Below are positions 28,259-38,200 of a stretch of DNA of 64,000 bases, one piece after another. The first letter of the stretch is position 1. Each line of letters opens with the position of its first letter. This stretch comes from Acidobacteriota bacterium (GTDB lineage: Bacteria > Acidobacteriota > Vicinamibacteria > Vicinamibacterales > UBA2999): NCBI GenBank assembly GCA_030697165.1, contig JAUYQQ010000022.1, positions 248,001 through 312,000 on the forward strand, in the 5' to 3' direction. The notes beneath the pieces were generated by a model. The model saw only the letters and a program-made list of their open reading frames with translations, ran no database searches and was not told the origin of the DNA. Made by a program: the position numbers and the translations under genes.

Positions 28259-29716
28259 ATGGGTGCACACATGACTCGGCGGTGGAAGACACTATTGACC
28301 GTCGGCCTGCTGGCCCCGGCACTGACCGCCGTAATCACGCCGCTCGCACTACGGGCCGAGCGGCAGCCGGCGGCGCCGGCCGCTGAGGTCACCTTCACGC
28401 GCGACATCGCGCCGATACTCCAACGCAGCTGCGAGAACTGCCACCGCGCCGAAGGCGTGGCGCCCATGGCGCTGCAGACCTACGAGGAGGTGCGGCCGTG
28501 GGCGCGCTCCATCAAGCAGCGCACCGGCATTGGCCCGAAGGCCGGCGTCATGCCACCGTGGTACGTCGAGAAGAACATCGGCATCCAGAAGTTCAAGAAC
28601 GATCCGTCGCTCAGCGCGGAGGAGATCCAGAAGATCGCGCGCTGGGCCGACAGCGGTGCGCCGCGCGGCAACCCGGCCGACCTGCCGCCCGCGCGCGTGT
28701 GGAACGACAGCTCGAGGTGGTCGATCGGCACACCCGATCTCGTCGTCAAGACCACGCCCATCCTGGTCAAGGGCACGTCGCCCGACTGGTGGGGCGAGAT
28801 CCCGCGCGTGCCGACCGGCCTGACGGAAGATCGCTACGTCTCGGCCCTGGAGGTCAGGGAGGTCAACGACGTCGGGTCGAGTGGCACGGGCCGCGAAACC
28901 GTTGGCGGCCGTTTCGTGTTCCATCACATGATCTGGAGCACGCGCGTGATCGGCGACGAGGGCGCGCCGGCCGACCCGCTGGCGGCGGGTGACGACAGCA
29001 CCTCGTGGCCAGTGCACGAGGTCGGCCGCGAAGCCGACTTCTTCGACCCCAAGTCGGCGCGGCTGCTGAAGGCCGGTTCGAGCATCGTCTCCGACTCGGT
29101 GCACCTGCACTCGAACGGCCGCGACACCACGGCGCATCTCGAGATTGCCTTCAAGTTCATGCCGCGGGGCTACCAGCCGGAGTACCGCCGTGCCACCTAT
29201 GCGCTGGGCAACGGCGTCGACATCGACATCAAGGCGATGGAGGGCGGTCAGCAGCTGCACGCCTACGCGCTGCTGAAGGAGAACACCAAGATCCTGTCGT
29301 TCGAGCCGCACCTGCATGCGCCCGGCGCGCGCATGTGCCTCGAGGCGATCTGGGGCTACAACATCCAGACCATCAACTGCGTGGGCTACGACCACAACTG
29401 GGTCCGCGGTTACGACTACGACGATGACGCGGCGCCGCTATTGCCCAAGGACACCATCCTGCACATCGTCGGTTACATGGACAACTCGCCGTCGAACAAG
29501 AACGTGCCGGATCCGCGCAACTGGCAAGGCTCGGGTAATCGATCGGTCGCCAACATGTTCATCGACCTGGGCAACCGCGTGTTCCTGACCGACGAGCAGT
29601 TCCAGGCCGAGATGGCGGCACGGCGCGAGAAGCTGAAGCTGACGAGGAACAGCATCGTGATTGGCTGCCCGCTCTGCAATATTCCGCCGCCGCCCGCAGC
29701 GAGGCCACCGCAGTGA
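28259..29716 (+). CDS. Exported cytochrome c-domain protein with copper-monooxygenase-like C-terminus
   Basis: A 485-residue exported protein with a signal/anchor at residues about 8-32. A c-type haem site CENCH (58-62) sits in a cytochrome c module typical of acidobacterial redox proteins. The rest resembles PHM-like ascorbate-dependent copper monooxygenase folds, with VFHHMIW, SVHLHSNGRDTTAH and FEPHLHAPGARM providing histidine clusters for copper. Haem-to-copper electron transfer in one chain is inferred. The start at 28259 follows a TATACT element; ATG 28271 is an alternative. It overlaps the next gene by four bases (GTGA), so the two are co-translated. Confidence 0.7.
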   Translation: MGAHMTRRWKTLLTVGLLAPALTAVITPLALRAERQPAAPAAEVTFTRDIAPILQRSCENCHRAEGVAPMALQTYEEVRPWARSIKQRTGIGPKAGVMPPWYVEKNIGIQKFKNDPSLSAEEIQKIARWADSGAPRGNPADLPPARVWNDSSRWSIGTPDLVVKTTPILVKGTSPDWWGEIPRVPTGLTEDRYVSALEVREVNDVGSSGTGRETVGGRFVFHHMIWSTRVIGDEGAPADPLAAGDDSTSWPVHEVGREADFFDPKSARLLKAGSSIVSDSVHLHSNGRDTTAHLEIAFKFMPRGYQPEYRRATYALGNGVDIDIKAMEGGQQLHAYALLKENTKILSFEPHLHAPGARMCLEAIWGYNIQTINCVGYDHNWVRGYDYDDDAAPLLPKDTILHIVGYMDNSPSNKNVPDPRNWQGSGNRSVANMFIDLGNRVFLTDEQFQAEMAARREKLKLTRNSIVIGCPLCNIPPPPAARPPQ

Positions 29717-30690
29717 CGGCGGCCGGAATGGTCCGGCTAGCCGCCTGCGTTCTGTCTGCATCTCTCGCGAGTGCGCAATCGCTGTCGTATTCGAGCGGGC
29801 AGAATGTGTCGCCGGCGTACGAAGGTTGGGAACAGGCGGCCGACGGCACGAAGTACTTCGTGTTCGGGTACATGAACCGCAACTGGGAAGAAGAGCTCGA
29901 CGTGCCGGTGGGTCCCGACAACGGCTTCAACATCGGCGACGCCGACCAGGGCCAGCCCACGCGCTTTCTGCCGCGGCGCAACCGGTTCGTGTTTCGCGTG
30001 CCGGTGCCGGCGGGCTTTTCCGAGAAGGACGAGCTGATCTGGACCCTGACCACACAAGGGAAGTCGGAGAAGGCGTATGCGAGCCTGCGCCTCGACTACC
30101 AGATTGATGACGTGGTTCGGGCGTCGGAGACCGGCGCGCTCGGGGCTGGCTCGAGCAGCCCGGAAATTCGCGCCAACAAGCCGCCGACGCTCGAGGTGCA
30201 GGGACGCAAGGTCCTGAACGCGAAGGTCGGAGAGGCGGTCACGCTCGTCGTGCAGGTGGCCGACGACGGCGTGCCGAGGCGGCGGGGCTCGGGGCTGGCC
30301 GGCGCGGCCGTCGCCAATACCGGATCGCGGCGCGACACTGCGGCCGACCCACCAGCCGAATCGCAAGCGCCGGCGCGCGTGAACCGCGCGTGGTTGCCGC
30401 CGGCCCGGGTCACGGTCGGCAAGAACGTCGGCCTGCACGTGTCCTGGTTCGTCTACCGCGGCAAGGGCACGGTCACGTTCACACCCGACCAGGTGATGTC
30501 GTGGGAAGACACGCGCGCCGGCGCCAACTCGCCGTGGGCGCCGGTGTGGGTGCCACCGCCGATGCCGGCCGATGGGCACGTGTCGGTGCAGGCGACGTTC
30601 TCGGAACCCGGCGTCTACGTGCTGCGCGCGCGGGCCGACGACGGTGCGTTGACCGCCGACGGCCACGTCACCGTCACCGTTACGCGCTAG
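29713..30690 (+). CDS. Exported protein with Ig-like C-terminal domain, partner of the cytochrome c protein
   Basis: A 325-residue secreted protein of no family I can name. The start is GTG 29713 overlapping the upstream stop (ATG 29728 is also possible). A signal peptide ends LASAQ. Residues about 30-135 form a beta-rich domain (EGWEQAADGTKYFVFGYMNRNWEEELDV, cited by its ends), followed by a proline- and arginine-rich linker and a C-terminal Ig/PKD-like domain (VSVQATFSEPGVYVLRARADDG). Co-translation with the haem/copper protein suggests it is its accessory or substrate-presenting subunit. Similar pairs are common in Acidobacteria. Confidence 0.7.
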   Translation: MTAAGMVRLAACVLSASLASAQSLSYSSGQNVSPAYEGWEQAADGTKYFVFGYMNRNWEEELDVPVGPDNGFNIGDADQGQPTRFLPRRNRFVFRVPVPAGFSEKDELIWTLTTQGKSEKAYASLRLDYQIDDVVRASETGALGAGSSSPEIRANKPPTLEVQGRKVLNAKVGEAVTLVVQVADDGVPRRRGSGLAGAAVANTGSRRDTAADPPAESQAPARVNRAWLPPARVTVGKNVGLHVSWFVYRGKGTVTFTPDQVMSWEDTRAGANSPWAPVWVPPPMPADGHVSVQATFSEPGVYVLRARADDGALTADGHVTVTVTR

Positions 30691-30722
30691 GGCCCGGCGC
30701 GGATGTGGCAACATCCACGGGT

Positions 30723-31019
30723 ATGAAACCGGACGCGAAGGTCACGATCACTCGGGAAGAGGTGGATGTTCCGGAGTTTGTCCTGCGCGTCGATGGCGAC
30801 CGGCTGGGCGGGCTCGACTACACGCTGCCCGAGACCGGCGTGATGCGGATCGAATATGTCGAGGTGTCGCCCGAGTTGCGCGGCACCGGCCTGGGGCGCC
30901 AGCTGGTCGCGGCCGCGGTGGACTGGGCGCGCGAGGGCGGGCTGAAGATTGTGCCCATCTGCGGCTACGCGCGCGCGGTCATCACGCGCGATCCCGAGAT
31001 GAGCAAGCTGCTGCGCTGA
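30723..31019 (+). CDS. Small GNAT-family N-acetyltransferase (YjdJ/Gcn5-CG type)
   Basis: A 98-residue minimal GNAT domain. The acetyl-CoA motif A appears as VSPELRGTGLGRQLVAAAV (R/Q-x-x-G-x-G/A pattern), followed by the beta5-alpha4 segment GGLKIVPICGYARAVI that is characteristic of the short YjdJ-like Gcn5-related subgroup. The acceptor substrate is unknown. It stands alone, 32 bases after the Ig-like gene; an intergenic AATCTGTG repeat begins 10 bases after its stop. Confidence 0.85.
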   Translation: MKPDAKVTITREEVDVPEFVLRVDGDRLGGLDYTLPETGVMRIEYVEVSPELRGTGLGRQLVAAAVDWAREGGLKIVPICGYARAVITRDPEMSKLLR

Positions 31020-31129
31020 CCAAAAGACGGCCACAGATTACGCAGATTACACAGATTCAGTCACAGGTGCCGGCGCGCGCTGGCTCGTGAGAGCGGCCTG
31101 CGGCCGCTCCGCGGGCCTCACTGCGCAGC

Positions 31130-31595
31130 TCAGTCGACCAGGGAATTCAGCCAATGCTCAAGACTATCGAGCCGTCCGCTTTCGACCAGGCCAGCGAGCT
31201 GTCGGGCGGCACCTCGAACTGTCGTTCCATATGCGGAAATCGGGCCCAGGGGGTTCACATGGACTACAGAATTGAACAGTGCCCCATGGGGTCGACGTCG
31301 GCTGCATGCTGCCAGCAATCGAGCAGCATCGAATTCGTTTGTGATGAGTACGAACTCGAAATCTTTGCCGGCGTGTACCGCTATCTCACTGGCCTGTGGA
31401 ATTCGTTGCATCAGGCCCGCGAGGACGTCTTCAAATCCCTCGCCGGCCAGATTCTTGCGCTTGTTTTCTGATCGAAGTAGAGCTGAATCTCACGTGTGAG
31501 ACTGGGAGAATATCGGCGGGCGGCTCTGTGAGCCACGGGGCAAGCGACTCACGGATCAGGGACTCCAATGCGGCGCCAGACTCTAAGCAATCCAC
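31130..31595 (-). pseudogene. Frameshifted unknown gene, about 154 codons if repaired
   Basis: On the minus strand a GTG start at 31595 opens a frame giving MDCLESGAALESLIRES and reading to SSTSIRKQA. At the A4 run opposite 31464-31467 the coherent sequence moves to the next frame, continuing NKRKNLAGEGFEDVLAG and ending LEHWLNSLVD at 31130. Removing one A restores a single 154-residue protein. The RKNLAGEGFE segment faintly recalls nuclease cores, but I cannot assign a family. Composition is more AT-rich than neighbours. Either a pseudogene in a foreign block or a homopolymer sequencing error. Confidence 0.55.
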
Positions 31596-31701
31596 CTGTT
31601 ACTGCGGGGCGCAATTCTTGCTCCACATTGCGCGGCGGACTTGGCGCGCGCTGGCATTGGAGCTGCGGCCCGCGGACGCCTGCGAAGCCGGCGTCTGGCC
31701 A

Positions 31702-31775
31702 CGAACCAGCTGGCCCGAATTCAAGAGAGCCGTTTACGCCACCAGCGCTCTCTTGAATTCGCGCCAGCTGGCTCG
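31702..31775. repeat. 29-bp inverted repeat with 16-base spacer
   Basis: Left arm 31702-31730 (ends GAATTCAAGAGAGC) and right arm 31747-31775 (begins GCTCTCTTGAATTC) are complementary at 27 of 29 positions. The right arm overlaps the second copy of the 39-bp direct repeat by 9 bases. Transcripts would form a very stable hairpin. Confidence 0.8.
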
Positions 31776-31878
31776 TGAGAGCGGCCTGCGGCCGCTCCGC
31801 GGGCCCAATCGAATCTGTGTCATCTGTGTAATCGGTGGCCCGTCAAACCAGGCGCGCGACTTGAGGTAGGTTATCGGG

Positions 31879-32199
31879 ATGCCGTTCATCGCTGTCAACG
31901 CCCTCCCGGTGCGCGAGATCTTTCCCGGCCTGCGCGCCCGTCTCATCCATACCGAACGCCAGACGCACTCGTGGGTCGAAGTTGACGCCGGCGCGTCGTT
32001 TCCCGAGCACCAGCATCCTCACGAGCAGATCGTCAGCGTCATCGAGGGAGAGTTGGAGGTGATCCTCGATGGGGTTGTGCATCGCTTGACCCCGGGATCG
32101 GTGTTGGTGATTCCGCCCGAGGCGCGTCACTCGGGCCACGGCGTCACTGACTGCCGCGTGCTCGACGTGTTCTCGCCGGCACGGGACGATTACCGGTAG
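31879..32199 (+). CDS. Small cupin-domain protein
   Basis: A 106-residue single cupin. Motif 1 is HQHPHEQ (44-50, G-x5-HxH-x3-4-E pattern) and motif 2 is the PGSVLVIPPEARHSG segment, giving the usual 2-His/Glu plus His metal site. It may be a dioxygenase, an isomerase or a metal-binding regulator; single cupins cannot be assigned further. No signal peptide. It lies directly after the repeat block and just before the GGGATCA array. Confidence 0.88.
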   Translation: MPFIAVNALPVREIFPGLRARLIHTERQTHSWVEVDAGASFPEHQHPHEQIVSVIEGELEVILDGVVHRLTPGSVLVIPPEARHSGHGVTDCRVLDVFSPARDDYR

Positions 32200-32202
32200 T
32201 CG

Positions 32203-32275
32203 GGGATCAGGGATCAGGGATCAGGGATCAGGGATCAGGGATCAGGGATCAGGGATCAGGGATCAGGGATCAGGG
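32203..32275. repeat. GGGATCA heptamer, ten perfect copies
   Basis: Ten exact GGGATCA units (32203-32272) plus GGG. The array begins 3 bases after the cupin stop and extends 13 bases into the 3' end of the convergent glucan synthase gene, so that gene's stop codon (32263-32265) lies inside the repeat. Confidence 0.97.
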
Positions 32276-35200
32276 CGGCCGAGCGTGATCTGCACGAAGT
32301 GAGTCGCGCCGTCGTCAACCAGCGGTATCGACCGGTGGTTCACGGCGGCGCCGTCCAGTTCGGCGCGGATGACGCCGTTCCCGGCGCGCTGGGGGTTGGC
32401 GACCTCGATTTGGTAGCGCGATGAGCCATGCCGCCACTCGATCGTGTAGGCGGACCACGACGAGGGCACGCAGGGATCGATCATGAACGTGTTGCCCCGC
32501 CGGCGCAGGCCCAGGATGCTTTCGAGGCCGGCCCGGTACAGCCACCCGGCCGAACCCGTGTACCAACTCCACCCGCCGCGCCCCGCGTGCGGCGGCCGGG
32601 CGTAGACGTCACCCGCCAGCACATACGGTTCCAGCCGGTAGCGCGCTGCTTCGGCGGCCGACCGCGAGTGGTTGATCGGGTTGATCATGTGGAACAGTTC
32701 GCTCGCCTCGTCGCCACTGCCGAGCCTGGCAATGGCCATCACCACCCAGACCGCGGCGTGCGTGTACTGGCCGCCGTTCTCGCGGATGCTGGGCGGATAG
32801 CCCTTGATGTAGCCGGGGTCCTGGTCCGACTTGTCGAACGGGGGCGTCAGCAGCAGGATCACCTTTGACTGCCGCGCGATCAGCGCGGCCCGGACCGCGT
32901 CCATGGCGCGCTCGGCGAAGCGGGTCGGCACCGCGCCCGAGAGCACGGCCCACGACTGCGCGATCGAGTCGATCACGCACTCGTCATTCTGGGCCGACCC
33001 GAGCGGCCGGCCATCGTCGTAGTAGCCGCGGCGATACCATTCGCCGTCCCACGCTTCCTCGAGGCGCGACGACAGGTCTCGGGCCTGTCGGCGATAGCGG
33101 GCGGCCAGGGTTCGTTCCTTGCGGCTCTCGCAGATCGGCACGAAGTCGGACAACACGTGGTGGATGAAGAAGCCCAGCCACACGCTTTCGCCGCGGCCCT
33201 CGGCGCCGACCCGGTTCATGCCGTCGTTCCAGTCGCCGGCGCCCATGAGCGGCAGGCCGTGCGCGCCGCTGGTCAAGCCGCGCTCGATGGCGCGGCGGCA
33301 ATGCTCGAACAGGGTGCCGGTCTCTCCCGACAGCGTGGGCTGCTCGTAGGCCTCGGGTTCACCGGGTGGCAGCGGCGGCGCCGTGATGAAGGGGACCACC
33401 TCGTCCAGCACCCCGGTGTCGCCGGTCGTGCGCACGTACTCGGCGACCACGAACGGCAGCCAGAGCAGATCGTCCGAGCAGCGGCTGCGCAAGCCCCGTC
33501 CGGCCGGTTCGTGCCACCAGTGTTGGACGTCACCTTCGACGAACTGGCGCCCGGCGGCGCGCAGGATGTGCTCGCGCGCCAGCTGCGGTGCGGCGAGCAG
33601 CAGCGCCATCACGTCCTGCAGCTGGTCGCGGAAACCATAGGCCCCGCCCGGCTGGTAGTAGCCGGCGCGCGCCCAGATGCGGCACGACAGGTCCTGGTAC
33701 ACCAGCCAGCGGTTCATCAGCAGGTCGAATGAATCGTCCGGGGTCTTGACCTTGATCACGTCGAGGGTGCGATCCCAGAACTCCTGCACCTGCTCGAGGG
33801 CGGCGGTGGCCTGCGTGGGCGAGAGGTGGGCGTCGAGCAACTGCAGGGCATGGGCGCGGTTGCGGCCTTCACCGAGCACGAACACCACCTGGCGGGTCTC
33901 GCCCGGGTTGAGATGGACCCGCAGCTGCAGGGCCGCGCAGGGGTCGAGGCCGGCGCCGAACTCGCCGGTCAGGCTCTCGTCCTTGAGCGCAGCGGGATGC
34001 GTCGCGGAACCGTTGCGGCCGATGAACGAGCGGCGGTTGCCGGTGGCCGACACCGGCCGCTCGCTGGCTGCGGCAAAGCAGACGCGCCCGGCGAACTCCG
34101 TGTTGTAGGCGTTGGTCGCCAGCACGACGCCGCGAATCGGGTCGTAGTCGGTGATCACGTGCCGCTGTTCGGTTTCGCGCGGCGGCCCGATCACCCACTC
34201 GTTGTAGGCGAACACGCTCAGGTGCCGCGGCGACGGGGTGGTGTTGACCAGCGTCAGCTGCGAGTACTTCACCGGGTCGACCGCATCGACGAACACCTCG
34301 AGCGAGTGATGCACGCCCTCGAAGGATCGCGAGAACCGCGTGACGCCGGCGCCGTGCCGGATCAGGAAGCGCCCGCTCGCCCGGTGGCGCGCCATCGGGC
34401 CTGGCGTCGGCGACCACGCCGCGCCGGTGTCGTCGTCGCGAATGTAAATCGCCTCGCCACTCGGGTCGGTGACCGGATCGTTGGCAAACGGCGTCAGCCG
34501 GTTCTCGCGGCTGTTCTCGGACCAGGTGGTGGCGCCGCCGCTCGAGCTGAGCACGGTGCCGAAGCGGGGATTGCTGATGACGTTGGACCACGGCGCCGGC
34601 GTGTCCTGGTCGCCCTCGAGCACGATCGCGTAGGTCTTGCCGCCATCGGCGAAGCCGCCAAGGCCATTGGCCAGGGTGAGCGGCGGCACGCTGACGCTCA
34701 TGCTGGGCCACGAGGGCGGCGCCAGCTCCGGCGTGGCCGGGTCGGTGAGGGTATCGGCGAGCGCCGGCAGCGTCAGCGAAATCAAGGGCGTCTGCGCCGG
34801 CCGGGCGAGGTGCGCGCGCAGGTCGCCGCGGCCCGATTCGAGCACCGCCCGCGCGACCGCATGAAACAGCATGCGCTCGGCGTGGCCCATCATGTCGGTG
34901 CGCAGCAGGAAGACGCCGCCCGGCTGGTGCTTCCACATGCGCCACGGCCCATCGTCCAAAAGCGAGGTCAGGCTCGACTGGACCTCGTCCATGTAGCTGA
35001 TCGGGTGCTCGTTGAGGATCACGAGGTCGACCTTCAGGCCCTTGAGCCGCCAGTACTCCTGCGCCTCGAGGGCTTCGCGCACCAGGCCGAGGTCGTGCTC
35101 GAGGACGCGCACCAGCAGGATCGGCAGGTCGCCGGAGATGCCGTGCGACCACAGGCTGTTCTGGCCCATTTCGCTGGCGGCGAGCACGTCGGCGGCGGCG

Positions 35201-38200
35201 CGCAGCGAGCCATCGGCGCCGGCGACGCGCGAGGCCAGCCGTTCGAACAGCACCGCCTCGTCGCTCGCCACGTCCATGTGGCGGCGCGTGCTCTGCGAGT
35301 GGGCCAGCGCCAGGGCCAGCGTTCGGGCCGCGGTGCTCGGGTCGCGATAGGTCTGCGCGAGCGCCCGCGCGGTTTCGCGGTCGGGGGCGATGCCGGTGGC
35401 GAAGCACAGGCGCGCCGATTCGCCGGGCGCAATGCGCACGCGCTGGCGCAGGCTCAGGATCGGGTCCAGGACGAAGCCGGTGGTGCCCGACAACGGCCGG
35501 CCATCGAGGGCGATCGGGTTCTCGAGCGTGCGGCCGCGGCCGATGAAGCGGGCGCGATCGGTTTCCCATTCGAGGGGCCCTTGCGGGCGGCCCTCGAGGC
35601 TGATCACGTGCATGGCCCAGGTGCCGGCATCGCGGGAATCGCGCGGGCGGCGATGGCAGAGCAGCGCCGAGCGTTCCGGCATGTATTCGGTTTCGACGAA
35701 CAACTTGCCGAAGGCAGGATGCGCGAAGTCATCGCGCATGGTGGCCAGCGCCACTTCGGCGTAGCTGGTCACGTCAATCTCGCGAATGCGGTCGCTGTGG
35801 TTCACCAGCTGCAGGTAGCGCACCTCGACGTCGTGTTCCGGGGCGACCGCGATCTCGAGGCGGGCGGCGATGTCCTGGCTCTTCGATTCGAAGAGCACCT
35901 TGTCGGGCAGGAACGTCGCCAGGTAACTGTCGGCGTCGTGGCGGGTCGGGTGATAGGTGGGCGACCACACGGCCTGGCTGCGGATGTCGCGCAGGTAGAT
36001 GAAGTGGCTGCCGGGGTCGGTGGTCGCGTCCTGCCGCCGGCGCGTGACCGCCATGCGATCGGAGAAGCTGGCGCCGCCGCCGGCGTTGGTCACGACGGTC
36101 ACGAACCTGCCGTTCGACAGGAACTGCGAGTGCGGGAACACCGTGTGCGGGGTCTTGTAGCGGCGCACCGGCACACCGAGGGCCGGCGTCGTCACCCGCA
36201 TCTCGCCGAGCGGACGCGGTTCGGTGATGGGCTGCTGCCGCGGGATGCGTTCCTGCAACAGCAGCTCGGTCGCGCGCACCCGCGGGTCGGCATGGAACCG
36301 TTCGATCATCCGATCGCGGGTGATCGCGTTGGCGATCGCCACGAGCGACATGCCGGCATGGTGGGCGAAGAACGCCGGCACGACGACGCCCTCGCCGGCC
36401 TTGTGGCTGGCCCCGCCGCTGCCGCTGCGGTCGGTGTAGTCGATGGCTTCGAAGAAGCCGTAGTCGCCAAACATCCCCGCGTCGGCCAGCCGCCGCAGGT
36501 TGCGGGCGCTCCGGGCCGGATCGACGAGCACGGCGAGGGCGGCCGCGTACGGGGCAATGACCAGCTCGTCGCCGAGGCCGCGCTTCAGTCCCAGGCCGGG
36601 CACGCCGAACGCCTTGTACTGGTAGTTGCCGTAGCGATCGACCGCGGTGTACGCCGACTCGGAAATGCCCCACGGCGTGCCCCGGGCCGCGCCGTAGTCG
36701 ATCTGCCGCCGCACCGCCATTCGGCACGACGTGTCGAGCAGCGTTTCCGGATAGCTGCGCATCAGCAGCAGCGGCATCAGGTACTCGAACAGGGTGGCCG
36801 ACCACGACAGCAGGACCGGCGCGCCGTGCACGCTGGTGATCAGCCGGCCGAGCCGGAACCAGTGCACTTCGGGCACGTCACCCTTCGCGATCGCAATGAA
36901 GCTGGCGACGCGGGCCTCTGACGCGAGCAAGTCGTAGAAGGAGGCGTCGAGGCGCGCGCTGCCGAGCGGGTCGGCCAGGCGGTAGCCAATGGCAAACAAC
37001 CGCCGCTTGCGGTCGTAGAGGAACGAGAAGTCCATTTCGTCGAAATAGATCGAGGCCCGCGCGGCGAGCGATTCGAGGCGGGCGGCCTGCGCCGGCGGGG
37101 TCGCCGCGTCGCGGGCGAGTTCCCGCAGGCCGACGGCGAGCGCCAGCAGCGCGCCGGCGAGGTTGCCGCTGTCGACCGTGGACACGTACTTCGGCAACAG
37201 CGGCTCGAGCGTCTTGGTGTCGTACCAGTTGAGCAGGTGGCCCTGGTGGTGCTCGAGCCGGTCGAGCGTGGTCAGGGTGCCTTCCAGGCGACCGAGCAGC
37301 GACCCGGTGTCGATGAAGCCGAGGTCGTGCGCCGACAGCGTCGCCAGCAGGCTCATCGCGATGTTGGTCGGCGAGGTCCGATGGGCCAAACGCGGTTCGG
37401 GATCGAACTGCACGTTGTCGGGCGGCAGGAACCGGTGCTCCTCGGTGACGAACGTGTCGAAGTAGCGCCAGGTCCGCTCCGCGACCGTCCGAAGGTAATC
37501 GCGGTCTTCGTCCGTGAGTGGCGGCCGCAGCGACGGCACCGGCCGGCTCAGCACGAACGCGATCAGCGGGGCGGCCACCCACAGCGCCAGGATCGGCAGC
37601 GCGACCGGCAGCGCCGCCGGCCGGACGGCGGCGACCGCCACGAGCGCGACGCCGGCGATGATCGGGCTGGCTCGCATCGCGTGATAGAACTCGGCCACGG
37701 CGAGCGTCCCGTGACGTTGGGCCACCGCCGCGGCCGTCTCCCATTGCAGCAGGCGGCCCTGCCCGCGCAGCAGCCGCGCCAGCGTGACCCCGACCGCGTG
37801 CAGCATGTCCCAGGCCTGGTGGGCGAGGAAGGTCAGCTGCAGCGCGACCCGCGCCAGGTCGGCCTCGAGGTCTTCGCCGGCGCCGCGCAGGTAGACGCGC
37901 GCGCCCTGGCCACGCTGGGGCCCGCCGAGCAGCTGCCCCAGCCGCGCGAGGACCGGAAAACCGATGGCGGCCAGCGCCAGCAGCGTCCAGGCCAGCGGCG
38001 CGCCGGGCAGCCAGGCCCAGCCGGCGATGAACCACGCCACCAGCGCCGGCGCCACCAGGCTGCGCCGCAAGTTGTCGAGGATCTTCCACCGCGAGATCAC
38101 CGGCAGGCGGTTGCGCTCGAAGCCGGTGCGCGTCGGGACCCACGGGAACAGCCACCACAGGATCTGCCAGTCGCCGCGCACCCAGCGGTGCTGGCGTTTC

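Larger units (their letters stand above)
31029..31840. repeat. Lower-GC composite block bounded by inverted AATCTGTG repeats
   Basis: This gene-poor stretch is bounded by inverted copies of the AATCTGTG...GGCC repeat (31029-31057 and 31812-31840). Inside lie an exact 39-bp direct repeat (31079-31117 and 31767-31805, containing the palindrome AGCGGCCTGCGGCCGCT), a 29-bp inverted repeat (31702-31775) and a frameshifted gene (31130-31595). Base composition is visibly more AT-rich than the flanks. No transposase is present. It looks like a decayed insertion or a site of repeated recombination. Confidence 0.6.

Noticed and set aside
31154-31471. 105-residue plus-strand frame in the repeat block
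   Set aside because: Overlaps the minus-strand broken gene, whose sequence is coherent over two frames; the plus frame has no ribosome-binding site and an odd composition.
31702-31805. Integron attC site
   Set aside because: The inverted repeat lacks the GTTRRRY core and its complement, and there is no integrase or cassette array.
32203-32275. Replication-origin iterons
   Set aside because: No initiator gene, DnaA boxes or AT-rich unwinding region nearby; the heptamer is a simple slippage repeat at a gene end.
33826-36921. Long plus-strand frame inside the glucan synthase gene
   Set aside because: Antisense shadow of the glucan synthase; no start signal, no recognisable motif and skewed composition.
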